Assembly (NCBI GenBank): GCA_946479335.1
Contig: CAMLFP010000001.1
Coordinates: 1 to 64,000, forward strand
From: an uncultured Archangium sp.
Lineage (GTDB): Bacteria > Myxococcota > Myxococcia > Myxococcales > Myxococcaceae
Direction: 5' to 3'
DNA: 64,000 nt
Part shown: positions 53,508 through 61,723 of the stretch, piece after piece
How the letters are laid out: every line of letters begins with the position of its first letter
Numbering within the stretch: the stretch's first letter is position 1
Notes under the pieces: generated by a model
Databases searched by the model: none
What the model was told of the DNA's origin: nothing
Seen by the model: only the letters and a program-made list of their open reading frames with translations
Made by a program: the position numbers and the translations under genes

Positions 53508-54284
53508 TCAGTCCCTCCCGGACTGCAGGCGGCGGAGGCTGAAGGTGTCGTCAGGCACGTCGCCGTCGAGCTCGATCGACTCGTAGGTGATGCTCGTCGC
53601 GCGCCCCGCCTCGGAGGGCTGCACCGTCATCTTCATCGGGTAGGTGCGCCAGCCGACCTTCTTCAGCTCGGAGAAGGTCATGCGCCGCGCGAGCTTGTTG
53701 TCTTCATCGAAGAAGCGCTGCTCGAGCGGCAGGCAGCTCTCGCGGTCGAGCACCATCTCGACCTTGCTCCACACCGCGGTGGAGCTGGCCTTCGGGATCA
53801 GCGTGATGAACCAGACCTTGCGGCCATCGAGCTCGCCGACCTTGTCGACGCGCGACTCGAAGTCGTTGGCCAGCGAGCTGCCCTTCACCAGGTCGTCGTT
53901 GGTGAAGTCGGAGCCCATCCAGCTGTCGCCCATCATCCCCGAGGGGAGCTTCATCACGCGGCCCGCCTGCGGCAGGTAGTTCCACAGCTGCTTCTCGCGC
54001 TTGAGCGTCATCATGCCGGTGTCGCGCGCGCCGCCCTCCATCACGCGGATGAGCGCGTAGTCGCGGCCCTTGGTCCACGTCTTCATCTTCACCGTGCGCT
54101 CGAAGGTGGGCGTCTTGATGTTCATCTTCATCACCGAGACCGACGACCTGCCGTCCATCACGCGCTCGGTGCGGGTGATGAGCTGCGCGACGTCGGGCGT
54201 CTCGGAGTCAGACGGGCACGCGGGCAGATCAGCCGGCGGCGCGTCGGAGCCAGCCAGCAACAGCGCCATCAACAGTGCATTCAT
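53508..54284 (-). CDS. LolA-superfamily outer-membrane lipoprotein-sorting protein
   Basis: 258 residues. A short hydrophobic start (MNALLMALLLAGSDA) is a probable signal peptide with a weak basic region. The mature protein matches the LolA/LppX-like superfamily branch annotated as outer-membrane lipoprotein-sorting protein: VMDGRSSVSVMKMNI, the WTKGRDYALIRV strand, QLWNYLPQAGRVMKLPSGMMGDSWMGSDFTNDDL, and VEMVLDRESCLPLEQRFFD. Such proteins fold as an open barrel that carries a hydrophobic ligand across the periplasm. It sits between the TetR gene (9-base gap) and the permeases. Confidence 0.85.
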   Translation of the reverse strand: MNALLMALLLAGSDAPPADLPACPSDSETPDVAQLITRTERVMDGRSSVSVMKMNIKTPTFERTVKMKTWTKGRDYALIRVMEGGARDTGMMTLKREKQLWNYLPQAGRVMKLPSGMMGDSWMGSDFTNDDLVKGSSLANDFESRVDKVGELDGRKVWFITLIPKASSTAVWSKVEMVLDRESCLPLEQRFFDEDNKLARRMTFSELKKVGWRTYPMKMTVQPSEAGRATSITYESIELDGDVPDDTFSLRRLQSGRD

Positions 54285-54292
54285 GAATCACC

Positions 54293-54910
54293 TCACGGAG
54301 CAGAGATGCGGCGCATGAGGTCGAGCATGAAGTCGCCGAACGACTCCAGCTGCGCCTGCGTCGGCACCACATCGGGGGGGAACATCGACTTGTACGCCGA
54401 CAACTTCGCGCTCTCGAGCAGCGACATGAGGTTCGCCGCCGGCACATCACTGCGCAGCGCGCCGACCTTCACGCCGTGCTGGAAGAACTCGATCATCCGC
54501 TGGCGGCGCGGCGCGAAGAACGGCATCACCCGCGCGGCGAAGTCGGGGTTGTGCGCCATCGCGGCGCCCAGGTGCGTCACCACGTCGAGCTGAAGGCGGT
54601 TCGTCTCCAGCTCGCGGAGCTGGCCCATGCTGACGTCACGCAGCGCCGCCCAGAAGTCCTCCGGCGACTCCGGGAGCTTCAGCTGCGAGAGATCGCCCAG
54701 CACCGACGCGGCGTGCGCCAGCGTCGCGAAGGCCAGGTCGGCCTTGTCATCGAAGTAGTAATAGAACGACCCCTTCGAGAACCCCGCCTCGTCGAGGATG
54801 CGGTTGATCGACGCGACCTCGAACGGCTTGCTGCCGAACTCGCGCATCGCGGCCTCCATCAGCCGCTGCTTCTTGTCTGCTTCCAGCTTCTCGAATCGGG
54901 GGCGAATCAT
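54293..54910 (-). CDS. TetR/AcrR family repressor
   Basis: 205 residues. The N-terminal helix-turn-helix (about 10-55) is typical: LMEAAMREFGSKPFEVASINRILDEAGFSKGSFYYYFDDKADL. The rest is a helical ligand-binding and dimerisation domain. First gene of the export operon. Two palindromic operators sit immediately upstream of its start, so it very likely represses its own operon until a ligand binds. No clear ribosome site precedes the ATG because the first operator occupies that position. Confidence 0.93.
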   Translation of the reverse strand: MIRPRFEKLEADKKQRLMEAAMREFGSKPFEVASINRILDEAGFSKGSFYYYFDDKADLAFATLAHAASVLGDLSQLKLPESPEDFWAALRDVSMGQLRELETNRLQLDVVTHLGAAMAHNPDFAARVMPFFAPRRQRMIEFFQHGVKVGALRSDVPAANLMSLLESAKLSAYKSMFPPDVVPTQAQLESFGDFMLDLMRRISAP

Positions 54911-54913
54911 GGT

Positions 54914-54931
54914 GTAGACCGCGTGGTCTAC
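54914..54931. promoter_or_regulatory. TetR operator O1
   Basis: GTAGACCGCGTGGTCTAC, an 18-base palindrome with perfect 7-base arms, ending 3 bases before the repressor start codon. A nearly identical second copy lies 26 bases away, center to center. Confidence 0.82.
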
Positions 54932-54939
54932 GCCCTTCT

Positions 54940-54957
54940 ACAGACCACGTGGTCCAC
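54940..54957. promoter_or_regulatory. TetR operator O2
   Basis: ACAGACCACGTGGTCCAC, identical to O1 at 14 of 18 positions and containing the perfect palindrome GACCACGTGGTC. It lies 26 bases from O1. Just upstream on the minus strand, TATAGA (54968-54973) could be the -10 element, so both operators would overlap the start of transcription and the leader. The AT-rich stretch 54960-55000 supports a promoter here, though the -35 is not clear. Confidence 0.78.
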
Positions 54958-55062
54958 ACGCAAGGTCTATAGATATTCACCAGCAAATTCAGAGCATTAA
55001 ACGACACCTCCCCGCCATCAACGGAGATGGCGAGGCGGAGAGGTTCAGCGCTGCGCAGTGCT

Positions 55063-55668
55063 TCAGATGGGCGCGAAGATCTTCAGCCCGAAGCGGCCGC
55101 TGCCGTGCGTGTTGCGCTCGATGAAGTCGCTGTAGCTGGTGTGCCCGTCGCCCGCCGTAATCGCGGTGTGGCCGTAGATGCGGCCCAGCCGCGTGGAGGT
55201 GCGCTCCCAGGTGAGGATGAGGCCGGGCGTCCTGAGCGCCTGCGCCAGCGTCATGTGCACCTGCTTGAACTTGCGGCGCGGGAGGTTGTTGTCGATCTGG
55301 TTGCCGTTGCCGCGCACCGTGATGCCGTACGCCGCGCGGATGGCGCGCGAGACTCCCGTCGCGCACAGCCCGCGCGTTCGGTAGCCGCCGATGCTCAACG
55401 CCGCGCGCCGCCCCGCCGCCGCCAGCTTCGACGAGCCCTTCGCGCCCGAGCCGCCCCGCACCGGCGCCGCCGCGTGCGTCTTCGTGGTCTTCTTCGCGGG
55501 CGTGAACGAGCTCGCGCTGCTGTGCCCGGGGATCGTCAGCGTGCGACCCGCGCTGATCACGTTCGCGTTGCGCAGGTGGTTCGCCTTCGCCAGCGCCGAG
55601 ACGCTGGTGCCGTACCGACGCGCGATGCCCGACAGCGTGTCACCCTTCTTGATGCGGTAGGTCGTCAT
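55063..55668 (-). CDS. LysM-domain protein with C-terminal peptidase/amidase-like domain
   Basis: 201 residues. A LysM peptidoglycan-binding domain occupies residues 3-47 (YRIKKGDTLSGIARRYGTS ... AGRTLTIPG). A basic Ser/Ala/Lys-rich linker follows (about 50-85), then a C-terminal domain with a candidate catalytic cysteine in RGLCATGVSRAI (about 100) and a histidine in YGHTAITAGDGHTSYSDF (about 165), the order seen in CHAP/NlpC-type hydrolases. No signal peptide is visible, unusual for a cell-wall enzyme, so export may depend on another system or on lysis. Start ATG at 55668. Confidence 0.72.
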   Translation of the reverse strand: MTTYRIKKGDTLSGIARRYGTSVSALAKANHLRNANVISAGRTLTIPGHSSASSFTPAKKTTKTHAAAPVRGGSGAKGSSKLAAAGRRAALSIGGYRTRGLCATGVSRAIRAAYGITVRGNGNQIDNNLPRRKFKQVHMTLAQALRTPGLILTWERTSTRLGRIYGHTAITAGDGHTSYSDFIERNTHGSGRFGLKIFAPI

Positions 55669-55751
55669 GGTGCTCCATTGTCGGAGCCCGCGCCGCGCCG
55701 GTTTTCCGATACGACTGAGAGCCCGCCTTACAAACCACCCAGGATTTCCCC

Positions 55752-56339
55752 GTGATTTTCTCTGAATTGATCACCTCTGCTTCCGTGACCGCGCAGGCGC
55801 TCGCCGAACACCTCGACGCCCTGCCCGACGCGGAACGCCTGACGCAGACGATGGCCCTCACCAGCGCCCACCAGGCGAAGCTGTTCGACCTCGTCGAAGG
55901 CGCGCGGAAGATGACGCTCGACGATCTCGCGCCCGCCGCGACGCCGCCGCTCCACGGCGTTCGCCACGAAGGCCGCAACTCGCTGCTCGCCTTCACGCGC
56001 TTCGCCAAGGTCTTCGCGGTGCCCGACGACGCGTCGAAGGTGGCCACCGAGCGCTGGGGCTTCAACGATTCGGGCTTCACCGTGAACACCTTCGTGGGCC
56101 CCGGCTACTTCGTCGTCACGGCAGACGGCGGCGAGGTGCTGGTCGACTACACGCGATACCCGCCGCGGCCGCACGTGGGCGGGCCCAGGATCCTCTCCAA
56201 CTCGGCACGCCTCTCGAGGTTCGTCTTCAACAACACGAAGGACCGCGTGCGCGCCGTCTCGAAGCACGTGTCCATCGGGCGGGCGTGGCGCGGTGCAAAG
56301 CGCCTCGACAACTGGTTCGTGCTCTGCCGCACCGCGTAG
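55752..56339 (+). CDS. Uncharacterised protein, 195 residues
   Basis: Not recognised. 195 residues from a GTG at 55752. No signal peptide or membrane helix. The first 60 residues look helical (ELITSASVTAQALAEHLDALPD), the centre contains GFTVNTFVGPGYFVVTADGGEVLVDY, which is beta-like, and the C-terminus is basic, ending RLDNWFVLCRTA. It follows the LysM gene divergently across 83 bases and precedes the lipase-like gene by 47 bases. Confidence 0.6.
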   Translation: MIFSELITSASVTAQALAEHLDALPDAERLTQTMALTSAHQAKLFDLVEGARKMTLDDLAPAATPPLHGVRHEGRNSLLAFTRFAKVFAVPDDASKVATERWGFNDSGFTVNTFVGPGYFVVTADGGEVLVDYTRYPPRPHVGGPRILSNSARLSRFVFNNTKDRVRAVSKHVSIGRAWRGAKRLDNWFVLCRTA

Positions 56340-56386
56340 CGCGAACTTCGCCTTGCCGCCTCCATGCGCCGTAGACTCGACGGCGC

Positions 56387-57187
56387 ATGTCGGTGCTGGA
56401 ACTGCGCGTGCGACAGCTCAAGCGGTACGCGCGCTACATCAAGGGCTACTTCGAGTTCGATCGCGCCTCGAATCGAATCGTGCGCCGCACCGACTTCACC
56501 AACTGCCCGCGGCCGGTGCTGCTGCTCTACGGCTTCATGTCGACGCGGCAGAGCTTCGAGATCCTCGAGCATCGGCTGCGGCGAGATCAGTTCTGCGTGT
56601 GGAGCATCAACCTCGGCGGCTGGAAGGACCTCTTCAACACCAACGCCATCGACGCGCTCGCCGAGAAGGTGCGCGACAAGGTCGATCGCCTCTACCAGCG
56701 CTACCCGGAGATGGGGCCGCTCTCCATCGTGGGGCACTCCAAAGGCGGGCTCATCGCCTCGTATTACGTGAAGCGCCTCGGCGGAGAGCGCCGCGTGAAG
56801 AACGTCATCACCCTGGGCACGCCCTTCAACGGCTCGCCCTCGGCCTACTTCGGCATCGCCGCCTACGGGATGATCTCGCGCAGCATCTGGCAGCTCACGC
56901 CGCGCTCGCCCTTCATCCACCGGTTGAAGCTGGGCGCCTTCCCTCCGGCGGTGAAGCTGGTGTCGATCTACTCGCGCAGCGATCGCGTCAACCCGGCGGC
57001 GAGCTGCGTGCTGGAGCTGACCTCGCCCAACCTCGCCAACGTCGAGGTGCCCAACGTGGTGCACCGCGAGCTGCTCACCAACAGCTCCGTGTACCGCGTC
57101 GTCCGCCACGAGCTGTTCACGGGCTTGAGCCTGCCGGTGCCCGAGGAGCCGCACAGCGAGCGCCTGCGCCGTCTCGTCGTGAAGTAG
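56387..57187 (+). CDS. Lipase/esterase-like alpha/beta hydrolase
   Basis: 266 residues from the ATG at 56387. VLLLYGFMSTRQSFEILEHRL opens an alpha/beta hydrolase fold, the nucleophile S121 is in SIVGHSKGG, and ITLGTPFNGSPSAYF follows as in triacylglycerol lipases and PGAP1-like esterases. Acidic and histidine triad members probably fall in the C-terminal third (SRSDRVNP, HRELLTN) but are not fixed by inspection. No signal peptide, so it probably acts inside the cell or at the inner membrane. Next gene starts 9 bases later. Confidence 0.8.
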   Translation: MSVLELRVRQLKRYARYIKGYFEFDRASNRIVRRTDFTNCPRPVLLLYGFMSTRQSFEILEHRLRRDQFCVWSINLGGWKDLFNTNAIDALAEKVRDKVDRLYQRYPEMGPLSIVGHSKGGLIASYYVKRLGGERRVKNVITLGTPFNGSPSAYFGIAAYGMISRSIWQLTPRSPFIHRLKLGAFPPAVKLVSIYSRSDRVNPAASCVLELTSPNLANVEVPNVVHRELLTNSSVYRVVRHELFTGLSLPVPEEPHSERLRRLVVK

Positions 57188-57196
57188 AACCGCGGC

Positions 57197-57655
57197 GTGC
57201 AGCCCTCGAAGTGGGACCTCATTCTCGGCCAGAAGCCGGTGCCGCTGGCGCAGCACCTCCTCGAGGAGGTCAGCAAGCTCTTCGCCCAGGAGCTCGGCTA
57301 CTGGCCGCCGCGCCTCCTCGACGACGTGTTGCCTCCCGTGGTCGCCGAGGCGAAGGAGCGCCCCTCGCTGCACCTGTACCGCGCGGCCTTCGTGCTGACG
57401 CGCTTCGAGCTCGCGCACGAACACGACGCCTACGACGACTACCTGCGCAACCAGCGCTGGCTGGTGGAGGGCCTGCACGCCGGTGACAAGGCGATGCTGC
57501 TGTTCCTCACGCGCTTCATCACCGAGCAGGTGCTCGCGCTCGCCGAGGCCACGGAGGGGCGCCTGAAACGCCCCCAGCTGCGCGAGCTGGTCGACTCGGT
57601 CGAGCGGCGGTTCCTCAACGAAGCGGCTGTGGCCGAGCGGGAGTCAGGGCGCTAA
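57197..57655 (+). CDS. Uncharacterised protein, 152 residues
   Basis: Not recognised. 152 residues from a GTG at 57197. Mostly helical, with no membrane segment: LAQHLLEEVSKLFAQELGY, LVEGLHAGDKAMLLFLTRFI, LRELVDSVERRFLNEAA. It lies between the lipase-like gene (9-base gap) and the methionine aminopeptidase gene (10-base gap), so it is probably in one operon with them. Confidence 0.65.
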   Translation: MQPSKWDLILGQKPVPLAQHLLEEVSKLFAQELGYWPPRLLDDVLPPVVAEAKERPSLHLYRAAFVLTRFELAHEHDAYDDYLRNQRWLVEGLHAGDKAMLLFLTRFITEQVLALAEATEGRLKRPQLRELVDSVERRFLNEAAVAERESGR

Positions 57656-57665
57656 ACAAAGCCCC

Positions 57666-58676
57666 GTGAAGACCGAAGTCACGCCCGGCGCGAACGCGCA
57701 GCGCCCGCCCCACAAGCTGCCGAAGACCAACGAGCCCTGCTGGTGCGGCTCCGGCAAGAAGTACAAGAAGTGCCACCAGGACGACGACGCCGAGTTCGCC
57801 AAGGCCGAGCGCAAGCGCCTCGAGGAGAACCGCGTGCGCCCGGGCCGCCTGTCGCCCCGCCGCGTGGTGCCCGACGACATCGCCCGCCCCGACTACTGGC
57901 AGACCGGCACGCCCGGCCCGGGCAGCGGCCGCGACGTGCGCACCGCAGAGGAGATCGTGCGCATGCGCCGCGCGTGCCGCGAGGCCGCGAAGATCCTCCG
58001 GCTGGCGAGCGAACTGGTGAAGCCCGGCGTCACCACCGATGAGATCGACGCGTACGTGCACGAGCTGACCATCAAGGCCGGCGGCTACCCGTCGCCGCTG
58101 GGCTACCGCGGCTTCCCCAAGTCGGTGTGCACCTCGGTCAACGAGGTCATCTGTCACGGCATCCCCGATGATCGCCCGCTGCGCGACGGCGACATCATCA
58201 ACCTCGACGTGACCATCTTCCTCGACGGCGTGCACGGCGACACCAACGCCACCTTCTTCGCCGGCACCGCCGACGACGAGAGCCAGCAACTGGTACGCGT
58301 GACGCACGAGTGCCTGATGAAGGGCATCGAGGCGGTGAAGCCCAACCGGCCCATCTCCGACATCGGCCGCGCCATCGAGCAGCACGCCGACGTGTACGGC
58401 TACGGCGTGGTGCGCGCGTACTGCGGCCACGGCATCGGCGACGTCTTCCACTCGGGCCTGCAGATCCCCCACTACTTCGACGCGCGCTCCACCACGAAGA
58501 TGGTGCCGGGCATGACCTTCACCATCGAGCCGATGATCGCCATCGGTTCCCACGAAGAAGTCACGTGGGACGACGACTGGACCGCCGTGACGAAGGACCT
58601 CAAGCGCGCGGCGCAGTTCGAGCACACCATTCTCGTCACCGACCAGGGCGCCGAGATCCTCACCCGCGAAGACTGA
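57666..58676 (+). CDS. map: Type I methionine aminopeptidase with N-terminal SEC-C zinc motif
   Basis: Removes the initiator methionine from nascent proteins. 336 residues from a GTG at 57666. An N-terminal extension of about 85 residues contains PCWCGSGKKYKKCH (about residues 24-37), the SEC-C zinc-binding motif found in SecA and in some MetAPs, where it is thought to bind the ribosome. The pita-bread fold follows: VNEVICHGIPD (substrate histidine), NLDVTIFLDGVHGDT (metal aspartates), GHGIGDVFH (metal histidine), FTIEPM and FEHTI (metal glutamates). All expected ligands are present. The TGA overlaps the ATG of the next gene. Confidence 0.95.
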   Translation: MKTEVTPGANAQRPPHKLPKTNEPCWCGSGKKYKKCHQDDDAEFAKAERKRLEENRVRPGRLSPRRVVPDDIARPDYWQTGTPGPGSGRDVRTAEEIVRMRRACREAAKILRLASELVKPGVTTDEIDAYVHELTIKAGGYPSPLGYRGFPKSVCTSVNEVICHGIPDDRPLRDGDIINLDVTIFLDGVHGDTNATFFAGTADDESQQLVRVTHECLMKGIEAVKPNRPISDIGRAIEQHADVYGYGVVRAYCGHGIGDVFHSGLQIPHYFDARSTTKMVPGMTFTIEPMIAIGSHEEVTWDDDWTAVTKDLKRAAQFEHTILVTDQGAEILTRED

Positions 58677-59578
58677 TGGCGCAGCTGGGCCTCGGTCTGG
58701 CCGCCCTCGGGCGCCCCGGCTACATGACCCTCGGTCACGCGCATGACTTCGCGTCCACCGCTCCCGCGGCGATGGAGGCGCAAGCCCACGCGGTGATGGA
58801 CCTCGCGTACGCGCGCGGCATCCGCCACTTCGACACCGCCCGCAGCTATGGCCGCGCCGAGGCGTTCCTCGCGCGCTGGCTCGACACGCGCGGCCCCACC
58901 GACGTCTGCGTCTCGTCGAAGTGGGGCTACCGCTACACGGCCAACTGGCAGTCGACCGCCGCCTCGCACGAGGTGAAGGATCTCTCCCGCGAACACCTCG
59001 ACGCGCAGTGGGAGGAGTCGCGCGCGCTGCTGGGTCGCTGGCTGCGCGTCTTTCAAATCCACTCCGTGACGCTGGAGAGCGGCGTGCTGCGCGACGCGCG
59101 CGTGTTGGAGCGCCTCGCGGAGCTGAAGGCGACGGGCGTGGAGGTGGGGCTGTCGGTCACCGGCGCGCGGCAGGCCGACGTCATCGACGCCGCGCTCGAG
59201 CTGCCGGTCTTCAGCTGGGTGCAGGCGACATGGAACGTGCTCGAGCCCTCCTCCGGGCCGGCGCTGCAGCGCGCGAAGCAGCGCGGGCTGCACACCATCG
59301 TGAAAGAGGGCCTCGCGAACGGGCTGCTGTCACCGCGCGGTCAACTCGCGGGCTGGCTGGGGTTCGCCGCGCGCCACGACGCGACGCCCGACGCGCTGGC
59401 CCTCGGCATCGCGCTGCGTCAGCCGTTCATCGACGTGGTGCTCTCGGGCGCGGCGACGCCGGCGCAGCTCGAGTCGAACCTGCGCGCGCGAGAGCTCGGC
59501 GCGGTCGACGGCTGGCAGGAATTCTCGCGGCCCGCCGAGCGCTATTGGGACGAGCGCTCCCGGCTGCTCTGGAGCTAG
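58676..59578 (+). CDS. Aldo/keto reductase
   Basis: 300 residues from the ATG at 58676, sharing one base with the map stop. An NAD(P)H-dependent TIM-barrel oxidoreductase: IRHFDTARSYG carries the catalytic aspartate and tyrosine, VSSKWGY the lysine, and FQIHSV the histidine, completing the tetrad. LESNLRA near the C-terminus is the cofactor-binding loop. The first residues GLGLAALGRPGYMTLG are the barrel-bottom hairpin. Substrate unknown. Its end overlaps the convergent lipoprotein gene by 4 bases. Confidence 0.9.
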   Translation: MAQLGLGLAALGRPGYMTLGHAHDFASTAPAAMEAQAHAVMDLAYARGIRHFDTARSYGRAEAFLARWLDTRGPTDVCVSSKWGYRYTANWQSTAASHEVKDLSREHLDAQWEESRALLGRWLRVFQIHSVTLESGVLRDARVLERLAELKATGVEVGLSVTGARQADVIDAALELPVFSWVQATWNVLEPSSGPALQRAKQRGLHTIVKEGLANGLLSPRGQLAGWLGFAARHDATPDALALGIALRQPFIDVVLSGAATPAQLESNLRARELGAVDGWQEFSRPAERYWDERSRLLWS

Positions 59579-60339
59579 TCGATGTTGATCGACAGATCGT
59601 ACTGATGGCACACGCCCGCGTCGGAGATGGCCGACGGGCAGTTGTAGTCAGCGAGGATCTCGGTGGTGATCTTCGGCTCTGATTCGAAGCAGCTGTGGCC
59701 GCGGCGCACGCCCGCCGGGTACTTGGTGGCGCTGTCGGGGTAGCCGCCCCAGAACTCCAGCCAGATGAGGTACGGGCCGTGGGTCTGCGCGGTGACCAGC
59801 GGGTAGTTGACGGTGCCCATCCAGCTGTCGAGGCGCGTCACGTCGAGGCCCAGCAGGTTCACCCCGCCGTCGGTGTCGAGCGCGTCGGGCACGCTGGCCG
59901 AGGCCGCGGCCTCCAGCGTCGCGCAGCTCACCGCCGAGCCGTTGACCGCCGTCTTGCTGATGAAGCGCGTGGTGCCGCTCCGGATGGAGAGGCCAAAGCC
60001 GTTGAACGCGCTGGTGTTGACCGTGACCTTCGGCCGCACCGTCGTCGCCAGCTGCTCGCAGATGCCCGCCTTGCACAGCGGGAGCGGCAGCGACTCGTTG
60101 AAGATGGTGGTGGCGAAGCAGTCGAGCTGGCGCGCGCACGCCTCGCCGCACTTCGGGCACGACCCGTGGTCGACCTGACAGGAGGCCTCCGACTTGCACC
60201 AGTCATCGGCGCAGTCGGTCTTGCCGTTCTCATCGTTGTCGATGCCGTCACCGCAGAGCTCCGGCACGTACTGCTGCGGCCCGGAGCAGGCCATCAACGT
60301 CGACACCGCGAACGTGGTCAGCAGGCGCTTCACAGGCAC
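59575..60339 (-). CDS. Cys-rich lipoprotein with Asp-rich calcium-binding-like loop
   Basis: 254 residues. Lipoprotein signal LLTTFAVSTLMAC (cysteine at about 18). Directly after comes LCGDGIDNDENGKTDCADDWC, a loop common in deltaproteobacterial surface proteins that resembles calcium-binding thrombospondin-type-3 repeats. A small cysteine cluster follows (CPKCGEACARQLDC). The rest (about 95-254) is an unrecognised beta-rich domain (WLEFWGGYPDSA). Third and last of three consecutive lipoprotein genes; it overlaps the one upstream by 10 bases. Confidence 0.72.
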   Translation of the reverse strand: MPVKRLLTTFAVSTLMACSGPQQYVPELCGDGIDNDENGKTDCADDWCKSEASCQVDHGSCPKCGEACARQLDCFATTIFNESLPLPLCKAGICEQLATTVRPKVTVNTSAFNGFGLSIRSGTTRFISKTAVNGSAVSCATLEAAASASVPDALDTDGGVNLLGLDVTRLDSWMGTVNYPLVTAQTHGPYLIWLEFWGGYPDSATKYPAGVRRGHSCFESEPKITTEILADYNCPSAISDAGVCHQYDLSINID

Positions 60340-61667
60340 TTCCCGGTGCAGGAGCGGTCAGACGGAATGCACGCCGACTGGCCGCTGGTGAGGGTGAGAC
60401 ACGAGAACCCCTGGGGGCACTCCGGCTGACCGGCGCCGCAGTAGCGGGCGCACACGCTCTGGGTGAAGCCCGGCCCGCCGTCGGGCAGCGTGGAGGTCAT
60501 GGCCACGCACTTGCCACCCGAGCACTCGGTGTCGGAGCTGCAGGTCTGGCAGTACGGGAAGTCGAGCTTCGCGTCGTGGCACAGCGTCGCCACTCCGTCG
60601 CACACCTGGCAGGTGCTGCACGCGCTGGTGCCCTGGCACACGCGGCCGTCGGTGGTCAGCGGGCCTTCACACTGCCGGGAGGTCTGGTTGCAGCGCTGGT
60701 CGACGCGGCAGTCGGAGTTGAACGAGCACCCCACCTGACACGACGCGCGCGCGTTGCCGGTGACGCAGACCTGGCCCAGCGGGCACTCGAGGTCGGAGTT
60801 GCACGACGGCTTGCAGGTGCCCACCGTCTGCCCGGGAGGGATGGCGCAGCTCTTCCCCACGGCGCAGTCGTCGTCGACCTGGCACGCCGCCACCGGCTCG
60901 CACACGCGGTTCACGCAGCGCAGGGTCGCGTCGCCGCAGTCGCTGTCTTGCAGGCAGTCGGCGAGGCACAGCTTCACGCGCGGGTCGCACGTGGTGCCGA
61001 AGGGGCAGGTCTGGGTCGCGGCGATGCACTTGCCCAGCGTGGGCTCGCAGCGCTGCGACGCGTCGCCACAGTCGGGGTCGGCGTTGCAGGTCTGCAGCGA
61101 GTCGGGGACGCAGCCCTGGAAGTTGTTGCACGTGGCGCGCGCGCCGGTCGCGGTGCGGTCGGGCCAGCACTGGTTCACCCCGCCGTCGTTCACGTTCTGA
61201 CAGGTGGTGCCGCGCGGGCAGTCGGAGTTCAACGCGCACGAGGTGCCGCAGAACTTCCGGTTCAGCGTCGTGTCGAGCACGCAGTCGTCCTTCACGCCGC
61301 CGCACTCGCGGTCGGCCGCGCACGCCTGGCAGAAGGTCTTGATGGCGTTGCACGCGCGCGTCGACGGGTCGCAGTACATGCCGGGGCCACAGTCGGTGTT
61401 CCCCTTGCAGCCGGTGATCTCGGTGACGCAGAGGCCCGTGTAGTTGTTGCAGAACTTCTGCTCGCCCATGTTGGTGGGGTTGCAGCTCGCGTCAGACAGG
61501 CAGATGCACTGATGGCGAACCTTGTCGCACCGGAGCCCGCCGCACTCCGCGTCGACGTTGCACGAACGGCCCACGAGCTCGTTGGTGCCGGCGTCGGTGT
61601 CGGTCGTGGAGCGCACCGGAGGGCAGGCGCACAACAGCAGTGACAGCAGGGGGAAAAGCCGTTTCAT
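60330..61667 (-). CDS. Large cysteine-rich repeat lipoprotein
   Basis: 445 residues from the ATG at 61667. Lipoprotein signal FPLLSLLLCAC (cysteine at about 13). The mature protein has about 50 cysteines in loosely repeated units of about 25-40 residues, each with patterns such as CNVDAECGGLRC, CQVDDDCAVGKSC, CNSDLECPLGQVC and CSFNSDCRVDQRC. This is the disulfide-rich, EGF-like or Dickkopf-like surface architecture common in myxobacteria. Some prolines and aspartates suggest calcium or protein binding. Function unknown; a structural or adhesive outer-surface role is inferred. Confidence 0.82.
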   Translation of the reverse strand: MKRLFPLLSLLLCACPPVRSTTDTDAGTNELVGRSCNVDAECGGLRCDKVRHQCICLSDASCNPTNMGEQKFCNNYTGLCVTEITGCKGNTDCGPGMYCDPSTRACNAIKTFCQACAADRECGGVKDDCVLDTTLNRKFCGTSCALNSDCPRGTTCQNVNDGGVNQCWPDRTATGARATCNNFQGCVPDSLQTCNADPDCGDASQRCEPTLGKCIAATQTCPFGTTCDPRVKLCLADCLQDSDCGDATLRCVNRVCEPVAACQVDDDCAVGKSCAIPPGQTVGTCKPSCNSDLECPLGQVCVTGNARASCQVGCSFNSDCRVDQRCNQTSRQCEGPLTTDGRVCQGTSACSTCQVCDGVATLCHDAKLDFPYCQTCSSDTECSGGKCVAMTSTLPDGGPGFTQSVCARYCGAGQPECPQGFSCLTLTSGQSACIPSDRSCTGKCL

Positions 61668-61723
61668 GAGGGGTGGGCCCGTGTAGCCGAAGCCGCCCGG
61701 CCGATCCACCGGCTCCCCACGGT

